42,001 nt of DNA from Candidatus Methylobacter oryzae (lineage in GTDB: Bacteria > Pseudomonadota > Gammaproteobacteria > Methylococcales > Methylomonadaceae), in the NCBI RefSeq assembly GCF_003994235.2, contig NZ_RYFG02000090.1, positions 1 to 42,001 on the forward strand, in the 5' to 3' direction. The position numbers and the translations under genes are program-made. The notes under the pieces are model-generated. The model searched no databases. It had not been told where the DNA came from and saw nothing but the letters and a program-made list of their open reading frames with translations. This document shows positions 9,701-17,624 of the stretch, piece after piece; position 1 is the stretch's first letter; the number at the start of each line of letters is the position of its first letter.

Positions 9701-10145
9701 GAAAGTGACCGACGTCCGCAACTGGTTCGTGTTTGCCGCCAGCGAACGTTGGCGCGCCGACGACACCGAGCATGAACATTATTCCGATTCCGGCGGCAAA
9801 TCCGGCGGGCAAAAAGAGAAACTGGCCTACACCATCCTGGCCGCGAGTCTGGCCTACCAGTTCGGCTTGGAATGGGGCGCGTTGCGTTCGCGTTCGTTCC
9901 GTTTCGTCGTCATCGACGAAGCGTTCGGCCGGGGTTCGGACGAGTCGGCGCAATACGGTTTGCGCTTGTTCGAGAAGCTGAACCTGCAACTGTTGATCGT
10001 CACGCCGCTGCAAAAAATCCACATCATAGAACCGCATGTTTCCAGCGTCGGCTTCGTCTATAACGACCAGGGCCGTGCGTCGCAACTGCGCAATTTATCG
10101 ATCGAGGAATACCGCGAGGAAAACGCGCGCAGGCAAAACGCATGA
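6780..10145 (+). CDS. jetC: Wadjet type I JetC (SMC/MukB-like ATPase)
   Basis: A 1121-residue SMC-like ATPase, the motor of the plasmid-restricting complex. Walker A is GDIGSGKST (about residues 51-59). Long heptad-rich coiled coils (about 300-520 and 650-990) flank a hinge-like middle. The C-terminal head has the signature region [18 protein letters not shown] and Walker [15 protein letters not shown]. The ATG at 6780 is chosen over upstream codons: it has a strong GAGGGAG site, overlaps the jetB stop by four bases, and starts just before the conserved [14 protein letters not shown]. It also overlaps jetD by four bases. No frame damage is seen. Confidence 0.94.
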   Translation: MNEPYTLELDFVADDALSGFRLKRLEVFNWGTFDGRVWTLQLDGKNGLLTGDIGSGKSTLVDAVTTLLVPANRVAYNKAAGADSKERSLRSYVLGHYKSERNEITGTAKPVPLRDPNSYSVILGVFHNAGYDQTVTLAQVFWLKDAQSQPARFFVGIERELSIAGDFSRFGSDIGQLRKKLRGIGAEIEDTFPKYGAWFRRRFGIDNEQALELFHQTVSMKSVGNLTDFVRSHMLEPFDVSSRIGALITHFDDLNRAHEAVLKAKRQVELLTPLIADCQHHAGLAQDIDELRQSREALRSYFAGLKLALLNKRITLLKDDWEKQDSQVKRLENRRDEQRIGIDELKSAVAENGGDRLERLHAEIKQKEQIRDRRKQRFDRYAELVKKVGESPAEDEPAFLTQRKRWLALVAELKQSAADVENREREHDFAFRNCREQHQALNAEIAGLKTRRSNIDEPQIRIRAALCQALDLSEDAMPFAGELLQVHEQERDWEGAAERLLRGFGLSLLVPDAHYAAVVDWVERNHLKGRLVYFHVRPNRRGDLPDLHRDSLVRKLSIKPDSPFYDWLERELAYRFDVACCITQEQFRRETRAITMAGQIKDPSGRHEKDDRHRLDDRSRYVLGWTNTAKIAALEAQARQLESKMAETGSLIGKLQAQRQALATRLEALTRLEEFGNYEDLDWPSAATDIARLSEELRSLESASDLLRQLTERLKQAQNELAATEMGLETAKDKRSKTEQKQQDADSLKQQTALQAAGDISALLGRLDEIRGQALGDHQLSVESCDNREQETRKWLQDKIDGEDRKLKRLSDKIIQAMMAFKEQYKLETAEFDANIEAAFEYQNLLDKLGRDDLPRFEARFKELLNVNTINEIANFSAQLARERETIKERIERINESLTQIDYNQGRYIVLVSQASPDADIRDFQRDLRTCTESSLTGSEDAQYSETKFLEVKNIIDRFRGRDGRSEEDKRWTAKVTDVRNWFVFAASERWRADDTEHEHYSDSGGKSGGQKEKLAYTILAASLAYQFGLEWGALRSRSFRFVVIDEAFGRGSDESAQYGLRLFEKLNLQLLIVTPLQKIHIIEPHVSSVGFVYNDQGRASQLRNLSIEEYREENARRQNA

Positions 10146-11332
10146 AACCGGCCTGGACCCGCCCGGCCGATTTGCGCGCCCAGCTGCAAAAATGTTGGGA
10201 TCGGGGCGAGCTGCTGGCGCGGATGCAGGATGCGGATAGCGGCTTCCCGAAGCGGTTGACGCTGAAAGGCCCGACTTCGTCCGAGATCGCCGACCGCTAC
10301 GAAGCCGTGCGCTTGTGGGCGAAAGACATCATGGCCGCGCCTTATTGCCGGATCGAATTGCGCTCGTTTGCCCACCGCGTCGTCGGCTTCAACTCGATTC
10401 CCGCCGAGGCCTGGATCGATAGCTTGGACGATGCGCTGGCCATGCTCGGCAAGCGCAACGAAGCCGCCCGTTTTCGCGCTCTGCTCGACTTGACCGGACA
10501 ACGGCAGCCTGCGTTGCTGAGCTGGCTGGCCAAGCGGCCGCTGAAAGCACTGGAACTGGGCGAGCGTTGGCATTTACTGCTCGATATCGTCGAGTGGATG
10601 CAGCGGCATCCGCGTCCGGGCGTTTATTTGCGGCAAGTCGACGTGCCGGGCGTGCACAGCAAATTCATCGAAGCGCATAAAGGCGTATTGGCGGAACTGT
10701 TCGACCTTAGCTTGCCGCCGGATTCCATACAGCCCGGCGCGACCGGGGCCGGCCAATTCGCCGCGCGCTACGGTTTTTTGGACAAACCGGCCCGCATACG
10801 TTTCCGGGTATTGGACCCGGCCAAATCGCCGATAGCCGGCATCGGCATGCCTGACATTACCTTGGACAGCAACAGCTTTGCCGAACTTCCGGCGCTTGCC
10901 GGCCGGATTTTCATTACCGAAAACGAGACCAACTTCTTGGCATTCCCGCCCCTGGCGGACAGCCTGGTGATCTTCGGCAAAGGCTACGGTTGGGATAATC
11001 TTGCCGAGGCCCGGTGGCTGGCCGATTGCGTCGTTTATTACTGGGGCGACATCGACACCCACGGCTTCGCGATTTTGAACCAACTGCGCGGCAAATTCGC
11101 CCATGTCGAATCGTTCATGATGGATCGCGCCACGCTGATGGCGCACGAGCCCTTGTGGGGGACGGAGGACAATCAAGTGCTGCACGACTTGCCGCTGCTG
11201 ACCGCGGACGAACGGGATTTATTCAACGACCTGCGCGATAATCGCATCCGCAAGAATCTTCGCCTGGAACAAGAAATGATCGGGTTTAGCTGGATTGAAA
11301 GCGCATTGGCGCAACTTGCTGGAAAACGTTAA
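10142..11332 (+). CDS. jetD: Wadjet type I JetD nuclease (DUF3322-DUF2220, TOPRIM)
   Basis: A 396-residue protein: an N-terminal DUF3322 arm (about 1-190) and a C-terminal DUF2220/TOPRIM domain related to the topoisomerase VI and Spo11 A subunit. Candidate metal-binding residues are E260 or E262 in ITENETN and D303/D305 in YWGDIDTHG, the usual TOPRIM glutamate plus DxD. JetD cleaves DNA once the JetABC motor has fully extruded a small circle. It starts in an ATGA overlap with jetC and is the last gene of the operon. All catalytic motifs are present, so the system looks active. Confidence 0.94.
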   Translation: MKPAWTRPADLRAQLQKCWDRGELLARMQDADSGFPKRLTLKGPTSSEIADRYEAVRLWAKDIMAAPYCRIELRSFAHRVVGFNSIPAEAWIDSLDDALAMLGKRNEAARFRALLDLTGQRQPALLSWLAKRPLKALELGERWHLLLDIVEWMQRHPRPGVYLRQVDVPGVHSKFIEAHKGVLAELFDLSLPPDSIQPGATGAGQFAARYGFLDKPARIRFRVLDPAKSPIAGIGMPDITLDSNSFAELPALAGRIFITENETNFLAFPPLADSLVIFGKGYGWDNLAEARWLADCVVYYWGDIDTHGFAILNQLRGKFAHVESFMMDRATLMAHEPLWGTEDNQVLHDLPLLTADERDLFNDLRDNRIRKNLRLEQEMIGFSWIESALAQLAGKR

Positions 11333-11359
11333 AAAGCATTTCCTGTTATTAGCAGAGTT

Positions 11360-11390
11360 ACTTGTTACAAGTTGTACAACAATGTATTCT
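11360..11390 (+). promoter_or_regulatory. Promoter and likely operator of the TacA/TacT-like pair
   Basis: TTGTTA (11362-11367) and TATTCT (11385-11390) are separated by exactly 17 nt and would start transcription near 11397, 20 nt before the antitoxin ATG. Two palindromes overlap this promoter: ACTTG-TTA-CAAGT at 11360-11372 and GTTGTACAAC at 11371-11380. RHH antitoxins bind such short inverted repeats, so autorepression is a reasonable inference. Confidence 0.5.
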
Positions 11391-11416
11391 CAGGCTATAT
11401 ACAAAGGAGTATAGCC

Positions 11417-11704
11417 ATGCCAAATGTACAAACCAAAGAAGCAGCTTCCGTTTCCATCAACATCCGCGCCAAGGCCAAACAGCGCGATCTGATCGACCAA
11501 GCCGCAAATCGCCTGGGCCGCAGCCGCTCGGATTTCATGCTTGAAGCCGCCTGCCGTGAAGCGGAAGACGTGCTGCTCGACCAAGCATTCTTTACCGTCG
11601 ATGAAGGCACCTTTGCTAAATTTCAGGCACTGCTCGATCAGCCATTGCCGCCGACAGACAAGCTACGCCGTTTGCTCAAAACCAAAGTGCCCTGGGAGAA
11701 ATGA
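11417..11704 (+). CDS. DUF1778 (TacA-like) antitoxin
   Basis: A 95-residue protein with an N-terminal ribbon-helix-helix (strand about 9-16, SVSINIRA, then helices KQRDLIDQAANRLGRS and RSDFMLEAACREA) and a C-terminal segment (FFTVDEGTFAKFQALLDQPL) typical of DUF1778, which masks the acetyltransferase toxin. The ATG at 11417 is preceded by AAGGAG with 7-nt spacing; an in-frame ATG at 11372 has no such site. It overlaps the toxin gene by four bases (ATGA). Confidence 0.9.
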   Translation: MPNVQTKEAASVSINIRAKAKQRDLIDQAANRLGRSRSDFMLEAACREAEDVLLDQAFFTVDEGTFAKFQALLDQPLPPTDKLRRLLKTKVPWEK

Positions 11705-12216
11705 GCGCGCTTGATTTCACGCCGCCCGCGCCGATTAAGGCTGACCATGTGTTGGCCGATTTTGATAGCGGCGAACCGTCCCTGAACGAGTGGCTCAAAA
11801 AGCGCGCGTTTAAGAATCATGCCTCCGGCGCTTCCCGCTGCTTTGTGTTATGCGTAGGCGCGGATGTTATTGCTTACTACAGCCTATCGGCCGGAGCGAT
11901 CAGCCACGAGGCCGCACCCAAGACGATGCGGCGCAACATGCCCAACCCGTTGCCGGTCTTGCTGCTGGGACGGCTTGCCGTCGATAAGCGTTACCACAAT
12001 CAGGGAATCGGGCAGGCGCTGCTGCGCGATGCGATGCTACGGGCAGTCAATGTCGCCGGTAATGCCGGTGTTTTTGCGCTATTGGTTCATGCGCTTTCCG
12101 ACCAAGCCAAGCAGTTCTACCTTTCACGAGGTTTCGTGGAATCGCCTTTACAACCGATGACTTTGTTTATGACGATGGAAACAATTCGGGCAATTTTGGC
12201 TGAGGCTGGTAGTTAG
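11701..12216 (+). CDS. GNAT acetyltransferase toxin (TacT/AtaT family)
   Basis: A 171-residue GNAT-fold protein. The acetyl-CoA pyrophosphate loop is RYHNQGIGQALL (about residues 97-108), preceded by the strand LLLGRLAV. The catalytic tyrosine is Y140 in QFYLSRGF. Homologues acetylate the amino group of charged tRNAs and stop translation; the exact tRNA cannot be read from sequence. The DUF1778 gene immediately upstream confirms the toxin-antitoxin pairing. It sits directly downstream of the Wadjet operon, as such pairs often do in defence islands. Intact. Confidence 0.9.
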   Translation: MSALDFTPPAPIKADHVLADFDSGEPSLNEWLKKRAFKNHASGASRCFVLCVGADVIAYYSLSAGAISHEAAPKTMRRNMPNPLPVLLLGRLAVDKRYHNQGIGQALLRDAMLRAVNVAGNAGVFALLVHALSDQAKQFYLSRGFVESPLQPMTLFMTMETIRAILAEAGS

Positions 12217-12478
12217 CAAAGTAAATGTCGTGTTCTTGGTGAACTATGGCATATTTATATAGCGTCATTTGCGACACGTAATAGCGGCTGATTTTCTTAA
12301 CTTGTCCAGAAAACGTTTGTTTGATGAGCAATAGCAGACGTGTATTGACTAAAAGAGGTTAAGCGTAGTAACCGTACCTCGAACGGCGATTTTGCGCTAA
12401 CAAATCGCCGTTCGAGGATGAACAGCTATAAAAATGACCAGTAATCTTATTTAAATAGAATGGAAGTTGCTAAAGAAT
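12217..12478. other. Intergenic boundary of the AT-rich module
   Basis: These 262 bases hold no credible gene. They mark the change from GC-rich to AT-rich sequence and contain one strong inverted repeat at 12377-12417. A TATAAA at 12427-12432 lies about 50 nt before the next gene but has no good -35 partner. Confidence 0.4.
12377..12417. repeat. Perfect 16-bp inverted repeat
   Basis: Arms at 12377-12392 and 12402-12417 are perfectly complementary (left arm CCTCGAACGGCGATTT) around a 9-nt loop. Neither strand has a T-run after the stem, so an intrinsic terminator is unlikely. It lies at the left edge of the AT-rich module, which suits a REP-like element, a recombination scar or a regulator-binding site. 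Confidence 0.7.
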
Positions 12479-13231
12479 ATGAGCAAACTTAGTGAGCTTT
12501 TATGTGGAGACTATAGAGATTTAGGTGAATTATCTGAAGTTCTTGATCTTCTCGCTTCTACGATAGATGATTTTTCAACAAGATGTTTTGATTTTTTGCA
12601 GCGAGAAGAATCAGAAGATATTGTTACGTTAGGGGCTTATTGTGGAAGAGCTTTGTTGGAAGCATCTTGTATAGCATTAATTGGAAGAATAACGCCTTAC
12701 CGCTTGCTGCTTTTAAAGCGTTATCAAGAACAACCTACTTTTGATTTAGGTATTCGTCATAAAATATCAATTGAATGGAAGGGAGATATTTTACCTAAAA
12801 ATACAGTACCAAAAGATCAGCTATGGAATAAAGTAGAAGATAAGAATTTAACGAGTCCATTATTATCTGACTATATGTGGGATATATATTGGATACCAGC
12901 TTTTAAACGTCTGTTAGATGATACAGTAGACGAAAGCCATACTTATTTAAGAGATTTGGCAAGCATCCCACCAGAAGGTATTTGTCAAAGTTTAAGAAAA
13001 GAGGCTGAAGAACTTTATTCTTCTTTATCTAAAGGAATCCACCAAGAGTTTATTATTCCTCATGCAGTAGCTTACGATGCAATCACAGTACAAAATTTAT
13101 TGCAACGAACAGTTATATTGGTTACTAGATTAGCTTTGATAAGCCATTATATTCCTACGTCTGCTGCATTAATAAATAAAGAAAAACTTCTTGAATTTTT
13201 AACTGATATTGAACAAAGAGATATGTCTTAA
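12479..13231 (+). CDS. Unknown helical protein, first gene of the AT-rich module
   Basis: About 250 residues, mostly alpha-helical by composition, with no catalytic motif or signal peptide that I recognise. A short Cys-bearing hydrophobic helix (LEASCIALIGRI) and a later one (TVILVTRLALISHYI) do not look like true membrane spans. The ATG at 12479 is preferred; the frame could also begin at TTG 12467, but that codon directly abuts the GGAAG sequence that would serve the ATG. The stop is separated by one base from the ATPase gene, so the pair is almost certainly co-expressed and may form a complex. Codon use is strongly A/T-biased, unlike the flanking operons, which suggests horizontal acquisition. 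Function unknown. Confidence 0.75.
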   Translation: MSKLSELLCGDYRDLGELSEVLDLLASTIDDFSTRCFDFLQREESEDIVTLGAYCGRALLEASCIALIGRITPYRLLLLKRYQEQPTFDLGIRHKISIEWKGDILPKNTVPKDQLWNKVEDKNLTSPLLSDYMWDIYWIPAFKRLLDDTVDESHTYLRDLASIPPEGICQSLRKEAEELYSSLSKGIHQEFIIPHAVAYDAITVQNLLQRTVILVTRLALISHYIPTSAALINKEKLLEFLTDIEQRDMS

Positions 13232-13232
13232 A

Positions 13233-14726
13233 ATGGCTGAAGATCAAACAGAACAATATAGATTTATTTTAGCGGCAGAGGATTGTAGCCCTGATCATTT
13301 TGATGAAATTCATGTTTTTTCAAAATACGAGGAGAAAATAATTCGAAGTTTAATTGCGCATGGCCCTGTTTTAATTCGAGGTGGGCGAGGGAGCGGTAAA
13401 AGTGCTTTACTTATAAAGGCTCATAATCAAATTAAAGCTTCGTATAGTACTATTTTTAGTGTTTACCTGAGTTTAAGACATTTACCTTTATTGCGTAGTC
13501 AAGGAAAAGATTATGAGGAAATATTTTGCCGTCTTTTGTTGCAATCAATTACACAAGAAATAGAGAAACAGCGTTTAGAACGATTTGATTTATCTGTAAA
13601 TCCCGATGTAGGAGAAGTTCAGCAAGCATTAGTTAAATTAAGCAGTACATTAAAAAAGCGAATTATATTGTTTTTTGATGATGCGGCACATATAGGTCGT
13701 GAAACTTCATTAGCCGAATTTTTCGATATTTTTAGAACACTTTCAAGCAGTACTGTTGCTTGTAAGGCAGCTATCTATCCAGGTGTCACAAAATTTGGCA
13801 CTAGATTTGATGTCTATAATGATGCCACAGTTATAGATATTGCAAGAGATGAGAGGATGCCTGATTTCAGTATTTTCTTCGAGGATGTAATTAAAGCTCG
13901 TTATCCTCAATTATTAGAAAATACCTCGTCAATCCTGCAAAAAGATAATGCGCTAGCGTGGTTTCTAGGAAGAACAGTTGCTGGGAATATGCGAGCTTTA
14001 GTTTTTGCATGTAATAAATTAACGGAAGACAATAACAAAATTGAATTATCACAATTAACGCAATGTTTACTATTTCTAGCTTCTGATTATTATTGGCCTT
14101 TACTTGAGGAGCTATCACCAAAATTAGGTATTTATGAATCCTTAATAGAACCAAGCAGAGAGTTAGCGGAAAAGTTATTTGCTTATGTTACTGATAACAA
14201 AAAAGCAACTGATGTTGTAACCTCTGTATTAATTCATAGAGACTTAGTACAAGAATATGCAAAGTTATTTGAAATTCTTGAATACACGGGTTTTATTTCG
14301 AGAAGAGAAGTTTCTCGGGCAATGAAATCAGGAGGAAGAGGCTCACGATACATTTTAAATCTGTGTAATTTGCTAGAAAAAACCTCAGGGGCTCGTCTTT
14401 CTATAGATTTATTTGATGCATGGAAACAAAAAAATGAAACATCAGAAATACACCGAAATAGCAACACGTTAAAAATGCAATTACCTGAGCTGCCCAAAGA
14501 AAAGGAGCCCGCTATTTTGAATTCAGGTATAGAGCAACTAAAAAAATCTAAAGCTTATCCTTACGGACTTACAGATGGTAAATTTGAAACCTTAAAAGAG
14601 GCGAATTTTGATACGATTGGGAAATTAGCGGACGCAAGTGACGAACAATTGAAATCATTAGAAGGTATTGGAGATAAGTGGATACAACGTTTACGCAACG
14701 TAGTAGGGCAAGCCATTTGGATGTAA
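13233..14726 (+). CDS. AAA/ORC-Cdc6-like P-loop ATPase with C-terminal helix-hairpin-helix
   Basis: A 497-residue protein. Walker A is GGRGSGKSA (residues about 50-58, lysine 56) and Walker B is IILFFDDAAH (about 144-153). Both lie in an N-terminal P-loop domain resembling the ORC/Cdc6 or STAND ATPase type. A helical middle section with winged-helix character (ILEYTGFISRREVSRAMKSG) follows at about 345-375. The last 50 residues (DTIGKLADASDEQLKSLEGI, then GDKWIQRLRNVV) form a helix-hairpin-helix like those of RNA polymerase alpha or DNA repair proteins, implying nucleic acid binding. The ATG at 13233 follows the upstream stop by one base. The AT-rich pair sits between two Wadjet systems, so a defence role is plausible but inferred. 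Confidence 0.78.
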   Translation: MAEDQTEQYRFILAAEDCSPDHFDEIHVFSKYEEKIIRSLIAHGPVLIRGGRGSGKSALLIKAHNQIKASYSTIFSVYLSLRHLPLLRSQGKDYEEIFCRLLLQSITQEIEKQRLERFDLSVNPDVGEVQQALVKLSSTLKKRIILFFDDAAHIGRETSLAEFFDIFRTLSSSTVACKAAIYPGVTKFGTRFDVYNDATVIDIARDERMPDFSIFFEDVIKARYPQLLENTSSILQKDNALAWFLGRTVAGNMRALVFACNKLTEDNNKIELSQLTQCLLFLASDYYWPLLEELSPKLGIYESLIEPSRELAEKLFAYVTDNKKATDVVTSVLIHRDLVQEYAKLFEILEYTGFISRREVSRAMKSGGRGSRYILNLCNLLEKTSGARLSIDLFDAWKQKNETSEIHRNSNTLKMQLPELPKEKEPAILNSGIEQLKKSKAYPYGLTDGKFETLKEANFDTIGKLADASDEQLKSLEGIGDKWIQRLRNVVGQAIWM

Positions 14727-14730
14727 AACT

Positions 14731-14835
14731 CTGTAAGGTGGTTTCGCGTAGCAAACCGCCACACACGTACAACACCGATGACAGACGTTCGCTATTGTGA
14801 CGGATTGCCTAACGGCGAATCCGCCAACAAGATCT
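14731..14835. repeat. Dispersed palindromic repeat, copy 2
   Basis: Second copy of the block at 1721-1824, in the same orientation. It begins four bases after the ATPase stop. The leading hairpin GGTGGTTT / AAACCGCC and the CGGATT / AATCCG pair are both kept. It could end the ATPase transcript, and it marks the right edge of the AT-rich module. Confidence 0.7.
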
Positions 14836-14902
14836 GGGAGCCGATTATTCGCCAACCTTGACGAGATACGTCTATATCATTACCCGAGTTCCATGAACAA
14901 CT

Positions 14903-15250
14903 TCACTTCCTGATTCGCCTATACGCCGAGCGCAACATTTGATAGCAAATACCCAAAACCATCCAGTGAATTCCACCCATATCCATGGCAATTAAAACCG
15001 CTCCGATTATCTTGGTCGCCTGAATCGATGCTAGCGTTCCAAGCGTCAGGGCTACGAACAGCGATCCTAAAATCGGGATGGGCGATATGTATTTGTAAGA
15101 TTCTTCGGGAAGTTTCTTCATTCGATAGACGACCCAGTCAAGAAACAGCTTGAAATTAAGCACGCAGATAAAGCCGCCTGCAACAAAAAATACCCACGCC
15201 AGTCCGATGAAAACTGTTGCAGTAGCATCCAGCTCAGTTGGCGACAACAT
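14903..15250 (-). CDS. Small membrane protein, unknown
   Basis: A 115-residue protein with three hydrophobic spans: residues about 13-33 (VFIGLAWVFFVAGGFICVL), 57-76 (PILGSLFVALTLGTL) and 82-103 (IIGAVLIAMDMGGIHWMVLGI). A basic loop (YRMKKLPEESYKY) lies between spans 1 and 2, and the C-terminus is basic (RSAYRRIRK). AGGAGA lies ten bases before the ATG. It stands alone between the repeat copy and the foldback repeat, downstream of the second jetD. I do not recognise the family; composition and ribosome binding site support a real gene. Confidence 0.6.
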   Translation of the reverse strand: MLSPTELDATATVFIGLAWVFFVAGGFICVLNFKLFLDWVVYRMKKLPEESYKYISPIPILGSLFVALTLGTLASIQATKIIGAVLIAMDMGGIHWMVLGICYQMLRSAYRRIRK

Positions 15251-15300
15251 GTTTGAGTCTTCTCCTGGTCATAAGTATCCACACCACTTGTTGATATTAT

Positions 15301-15458
15301 TTCGTGCCCACGCGTTGCGCGAGTTAGACCTTCCAGGTTTTTACTGGAGCCGCTCCCGGCGGCTCCCAGCACTTCCACCATCCATGGCAGTCGTAAAACC
15401 TAGAAGGTCTGTTTCTCTCCCAACGCCCAGTACGGAATTGTCGGCGCGTGGGAACGAA
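15301..15458. repeat. Triple nested foldback (MITE-like) element
   Basis: Three nested inverted repeats share one centre. The outer arms are 15301-15314 and 15445-15458 (14 bp, one mismatch). The middle arms are 15326-15341 and 15395-15410 (16 bp, one mismatch). The inner arms are 15346-15353 and 15359-15366 (8 bp, perfect, GGAGCCGC). No gene is present between 15251 and 15491. The element lies just after the second jetD stop and could also end that transcript. Confidence 0.65.
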
Positions 15459-15491
15459 GAGCGGGCAATGGCGTCTATTTAACGCTGGTAT

Positions 15492-16391
15492 TCATGCCCA
15501 GATCGAAACCAGTTCCAACGGCACATCATGACTATAAGTCTGTTCTTGCCGGAACGAGCTGTGCTGATCGCGTATCACTGAAATAAGGTCTTTAAACGGC
15601 TCGGATAATAAATTCGAGTCCGATTGCCGAAGCAGATAGCTGACGGCTGCGGATTGCTCGTCATAACCGTCGGGATTTGCATAGCGGGTGTTAAGCAACT
15701 GCCGCCGGGAAGCCTCGCAGGGACCCAGCCAGAATTTCGCAAAAGGGAAGGTCAGGGCAATTTCCAGTCCTTTCGGGTCCATGTCGCTAAAAACGACGAC
15801 CGTCTTGCCGTCGCCGAAGCGTTTGATAAAGTCGCAGCAAGTCCCGGCCGTGGCACCGGTTTTATAGTCGCCGCGATAGACCCATAAGCTATGATTATCG
15901 ATGGCCGGAATTTGCCAGTCGTGGCATAACGACATGATAGCCAGGTTTTCGACGATAACGACGGTATCGTGTTCGACCGAGCGGATGCCGGAATTCAGGC
16001 ACATCAGGCCGGCGGAACTTATGCTTTCCGGATACAGCTGCATTTCCAGGCCGTTGATGCGCAGCACGCCGTCGGCACTGTTCAGCAAAAGATGATCGTT
16101 GCCGGCCGTCTTGGCCGCCAGTTTTTCGTTGTGATGGTATTTCGCCATTTCCAGGCGGTCGTCCGGCAATTGCTCGATCATGTAAGGATCTAGGCCCAGT
16201 TCATCGATGACCTGCTGACGCAGGCGGCGTTTGTGTTCGGCACTGAAGATCGCATTATTTTTGCTGACATAGCCGCAACCATAACGCGTCATCACCTCTT
16301 GGCTAAGCGGACTGGTTCGGCGTTTACTGTCTTGATCCGGTTTGTCCCTGACCAATGCGCTGATCCATTGATACATCTTTCGCTGATCCAT
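15492..16391 (-). CDS. jetD: JetD-like TOPRIM nuclease of the second Wadjet system
   Basis: A 299-residue protein, about 100 residues shorter than the type I JetD in this window. Its C-terminal half has the TOPRIM pattern: glutamate E148 in VVIVENLAIMS and the acidic pair D203/D205 in VVVFSDMDPKGLEIA. The N-terminal part is reduced to a basic helical segment (about residues 1-110). In Wadjet this subunit cuts the extruded plasmid. It starts three bases after the jetA stop and is the last gene of its operon. No frame damage is seen. The assignment rests on the TOPRIM residues and the operon partners. Confidence 0.85.
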   Translation of the reverse strand: MDQRKMYQWISALVRDKPDQDSKRRTSPLSQEVMTRYGCGYVSKNNAIFSAEHKRRLRQQVIDELGLDPYMIEQLPDDRLEMAKYHHNEKLAAKTAGNDHLLLNSADGVLRINGLEMQLYPESISSAGLMCLNSGIRSVEHDTVVIVENLAIMSLCHDWQIPAIDNHSLWVYRGDYKTGATAGTCCDFIKRFGDGKTVVVFSDMDPKGLEIALTFPFAKFWLGPCEASRRQLLNTRYANPDGYDEQSAAVSYLLRQSDSNLLSEPFKDLISVIRDQHSSFRQEQTYSHDVPLELVSIWA

Positions 16392-16394
16392 TTC

Positions 16395-17624
16395 TCAGGC
16401 CACCCGTTGCAACAAAATTTCCTCAATGATTTGATTGCCGTCGAAGCCTTCCAGTTTCTCGCCTTGCATATTCAATGCAAGCGCGCGGCGCATGCGCTGC
16501 GGCAGGCAGCAGTATTGCGCGAACACCATGTCCAGCCATAGTTCGGCTTTAACCTCCAGGCCTTGTTCGCCCCAGTAGTGCAGGGCCGAAACCTTGCGGC
16601 CTTGCTGTTCCAGCGCATGCGCAAACAGGTTTTCGATATGGCTTTCGTAAAGGTCGCGTTGGTATTCGATTTGCCCCGGAGGCTGCGTGTCCACAGGCGA
16701 TGTTGAGTGGTCCCTGGCCAGCGGTGCGACCGGTTTGGGTTGACGGCGCAGTTCCTGGACGATCGCGGTCAGCTCGGCCTGCAACGCAGGGCTGGCCATG
16801 TTAATGCAGGGCTCAAGCTTCAGCCCTGTTCCTCGCCGCAACAAATCGGGAACGGCGGCTTCGGCGCTCCAGTCCAGCGGCGACCATTCAGGATGTTGCC
16901 TCAAGAACTGGGCCATCGCCCGGCAGCGGTTGGCGGTTTGCTCCTGCTGCCTTAATTTGAACAACAGGGCCTTCATGCGGCCGACGATGCCGGTCAGGCG
17001 TTCGACGATGCTTTTATATTGATCGATAAACCGGATGATCTTGCGGCTCAGCTCCGGCGGTATCGCGGTCCAGCTCAGCCAGTCGTAGCACTCGTCAATG
17101 CGGACGTGGTTCAGTTCCTGCACCAGTTGTTGGGCATAGGCCAGCGCCCGTTGATTCTGCCTGATTTTGCCGTTCAACGAACTGACGAAGCCGAACTGGC
17201 TGGTAATCGCGGCAAACATCACGCCGAGGCTGTTTTCCAAGGCTTCGACCGCTTCGTACAGTGTGTCGTCGATTTGCTCCAGATGGTATTGGGCCTCGTC
17301 TTGTTGGTTTTGTTCCAAGGCTCGGCGGTAGTCGTCGATACCTTCCTCGACGCTGGCGATCAACTTGGCCATGTTCAGGTTTTGCTGATAGCGCTGGTTG
17401 CGCAGCAGCATGCGGTCGATCAGCCGTTTCAGGTCGGAAGTTAAGCGATATTCGTCGCTGGCGTCGGCGGTGCGCAACAGGCCGGATTTTTTCAGGCCGT
17501 CGATGGCAGCGCGGTTATCGTCGCCGGCGAATACGCTGCCGTTGATATAGGTTTGCGCCAACAATTGATCGGCGCCGGCCAGCTTGCGGATCAGGCCGGC
17601 AATTTGGTCATGGTCGAAACTCAT
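16395..17624 (-). CDS. jetA: JetA-like (MukF/kleisin) subunit of the second Wadjet system
   Basis: A 409-residue protein. An N-terminal winged helix (about 1-75, with LLAQTYINGSVFAGDD and LLRTADASDEYRLTSDLKRL) is followed by a four-helix region (about 85-240) and a C-terminal domain preceded by a proline-rich linker near residue 300. This is the MukF/kleisin layout. It shares no obvious sequence with the DUF3375 JetA of the first system. The ATG overlaps the jetB stop (17621-17624). The role in bridging the JetC heads is inferred from family architecture and context. Confidence 0.8.
   Translation of the reverse strand: MSFDHDQIAGLIRKLAGADQLLAQTYINGSVFAGDDNRAAIDGLKKSGLLRTADASDEYRLTSDLKRLIDRMLLRNQRYQQNLNMAKLIASVEEGIDDYRRALEQNQQDEAQYHLEQIDDTLYEAVEALENSLGVMFAAITSQFGFVSSLNGKIRQNQRALAYAQQLVQELNHVRIDECYDWLSWTAIPPELSRKIIRFIDQYKSIVERLTGIVGRMKALLFKLRQQEQTANRCRAMAQFLRQHPEWSPLDWSAEAAVPDLLRRGTGLKLEPCINMASPALQAELTAIVQELRRQPKPVAPLARDHSTSPVDTQPPGQIEYQRDLYESHIENLFAHALEQQGRKVSALHYWGEQGLEVKAELWLDMVFAQYCCLPQRMRRALALNMQGEKLEGFDGNQIIEEILLQRVA

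Noticed and set aside
9372-10085. 237-codon open frame antisense to the jetC head domain
   Set aside because: Overlaps conserved Walker B and signature sequence of jetC; a codon-bias shadow.
12377-12417. Rho-independent terminator of the GNAT toxin gene
   Set aside because: The stem is 160 bases past the stop and neither strand has a T-run after it.
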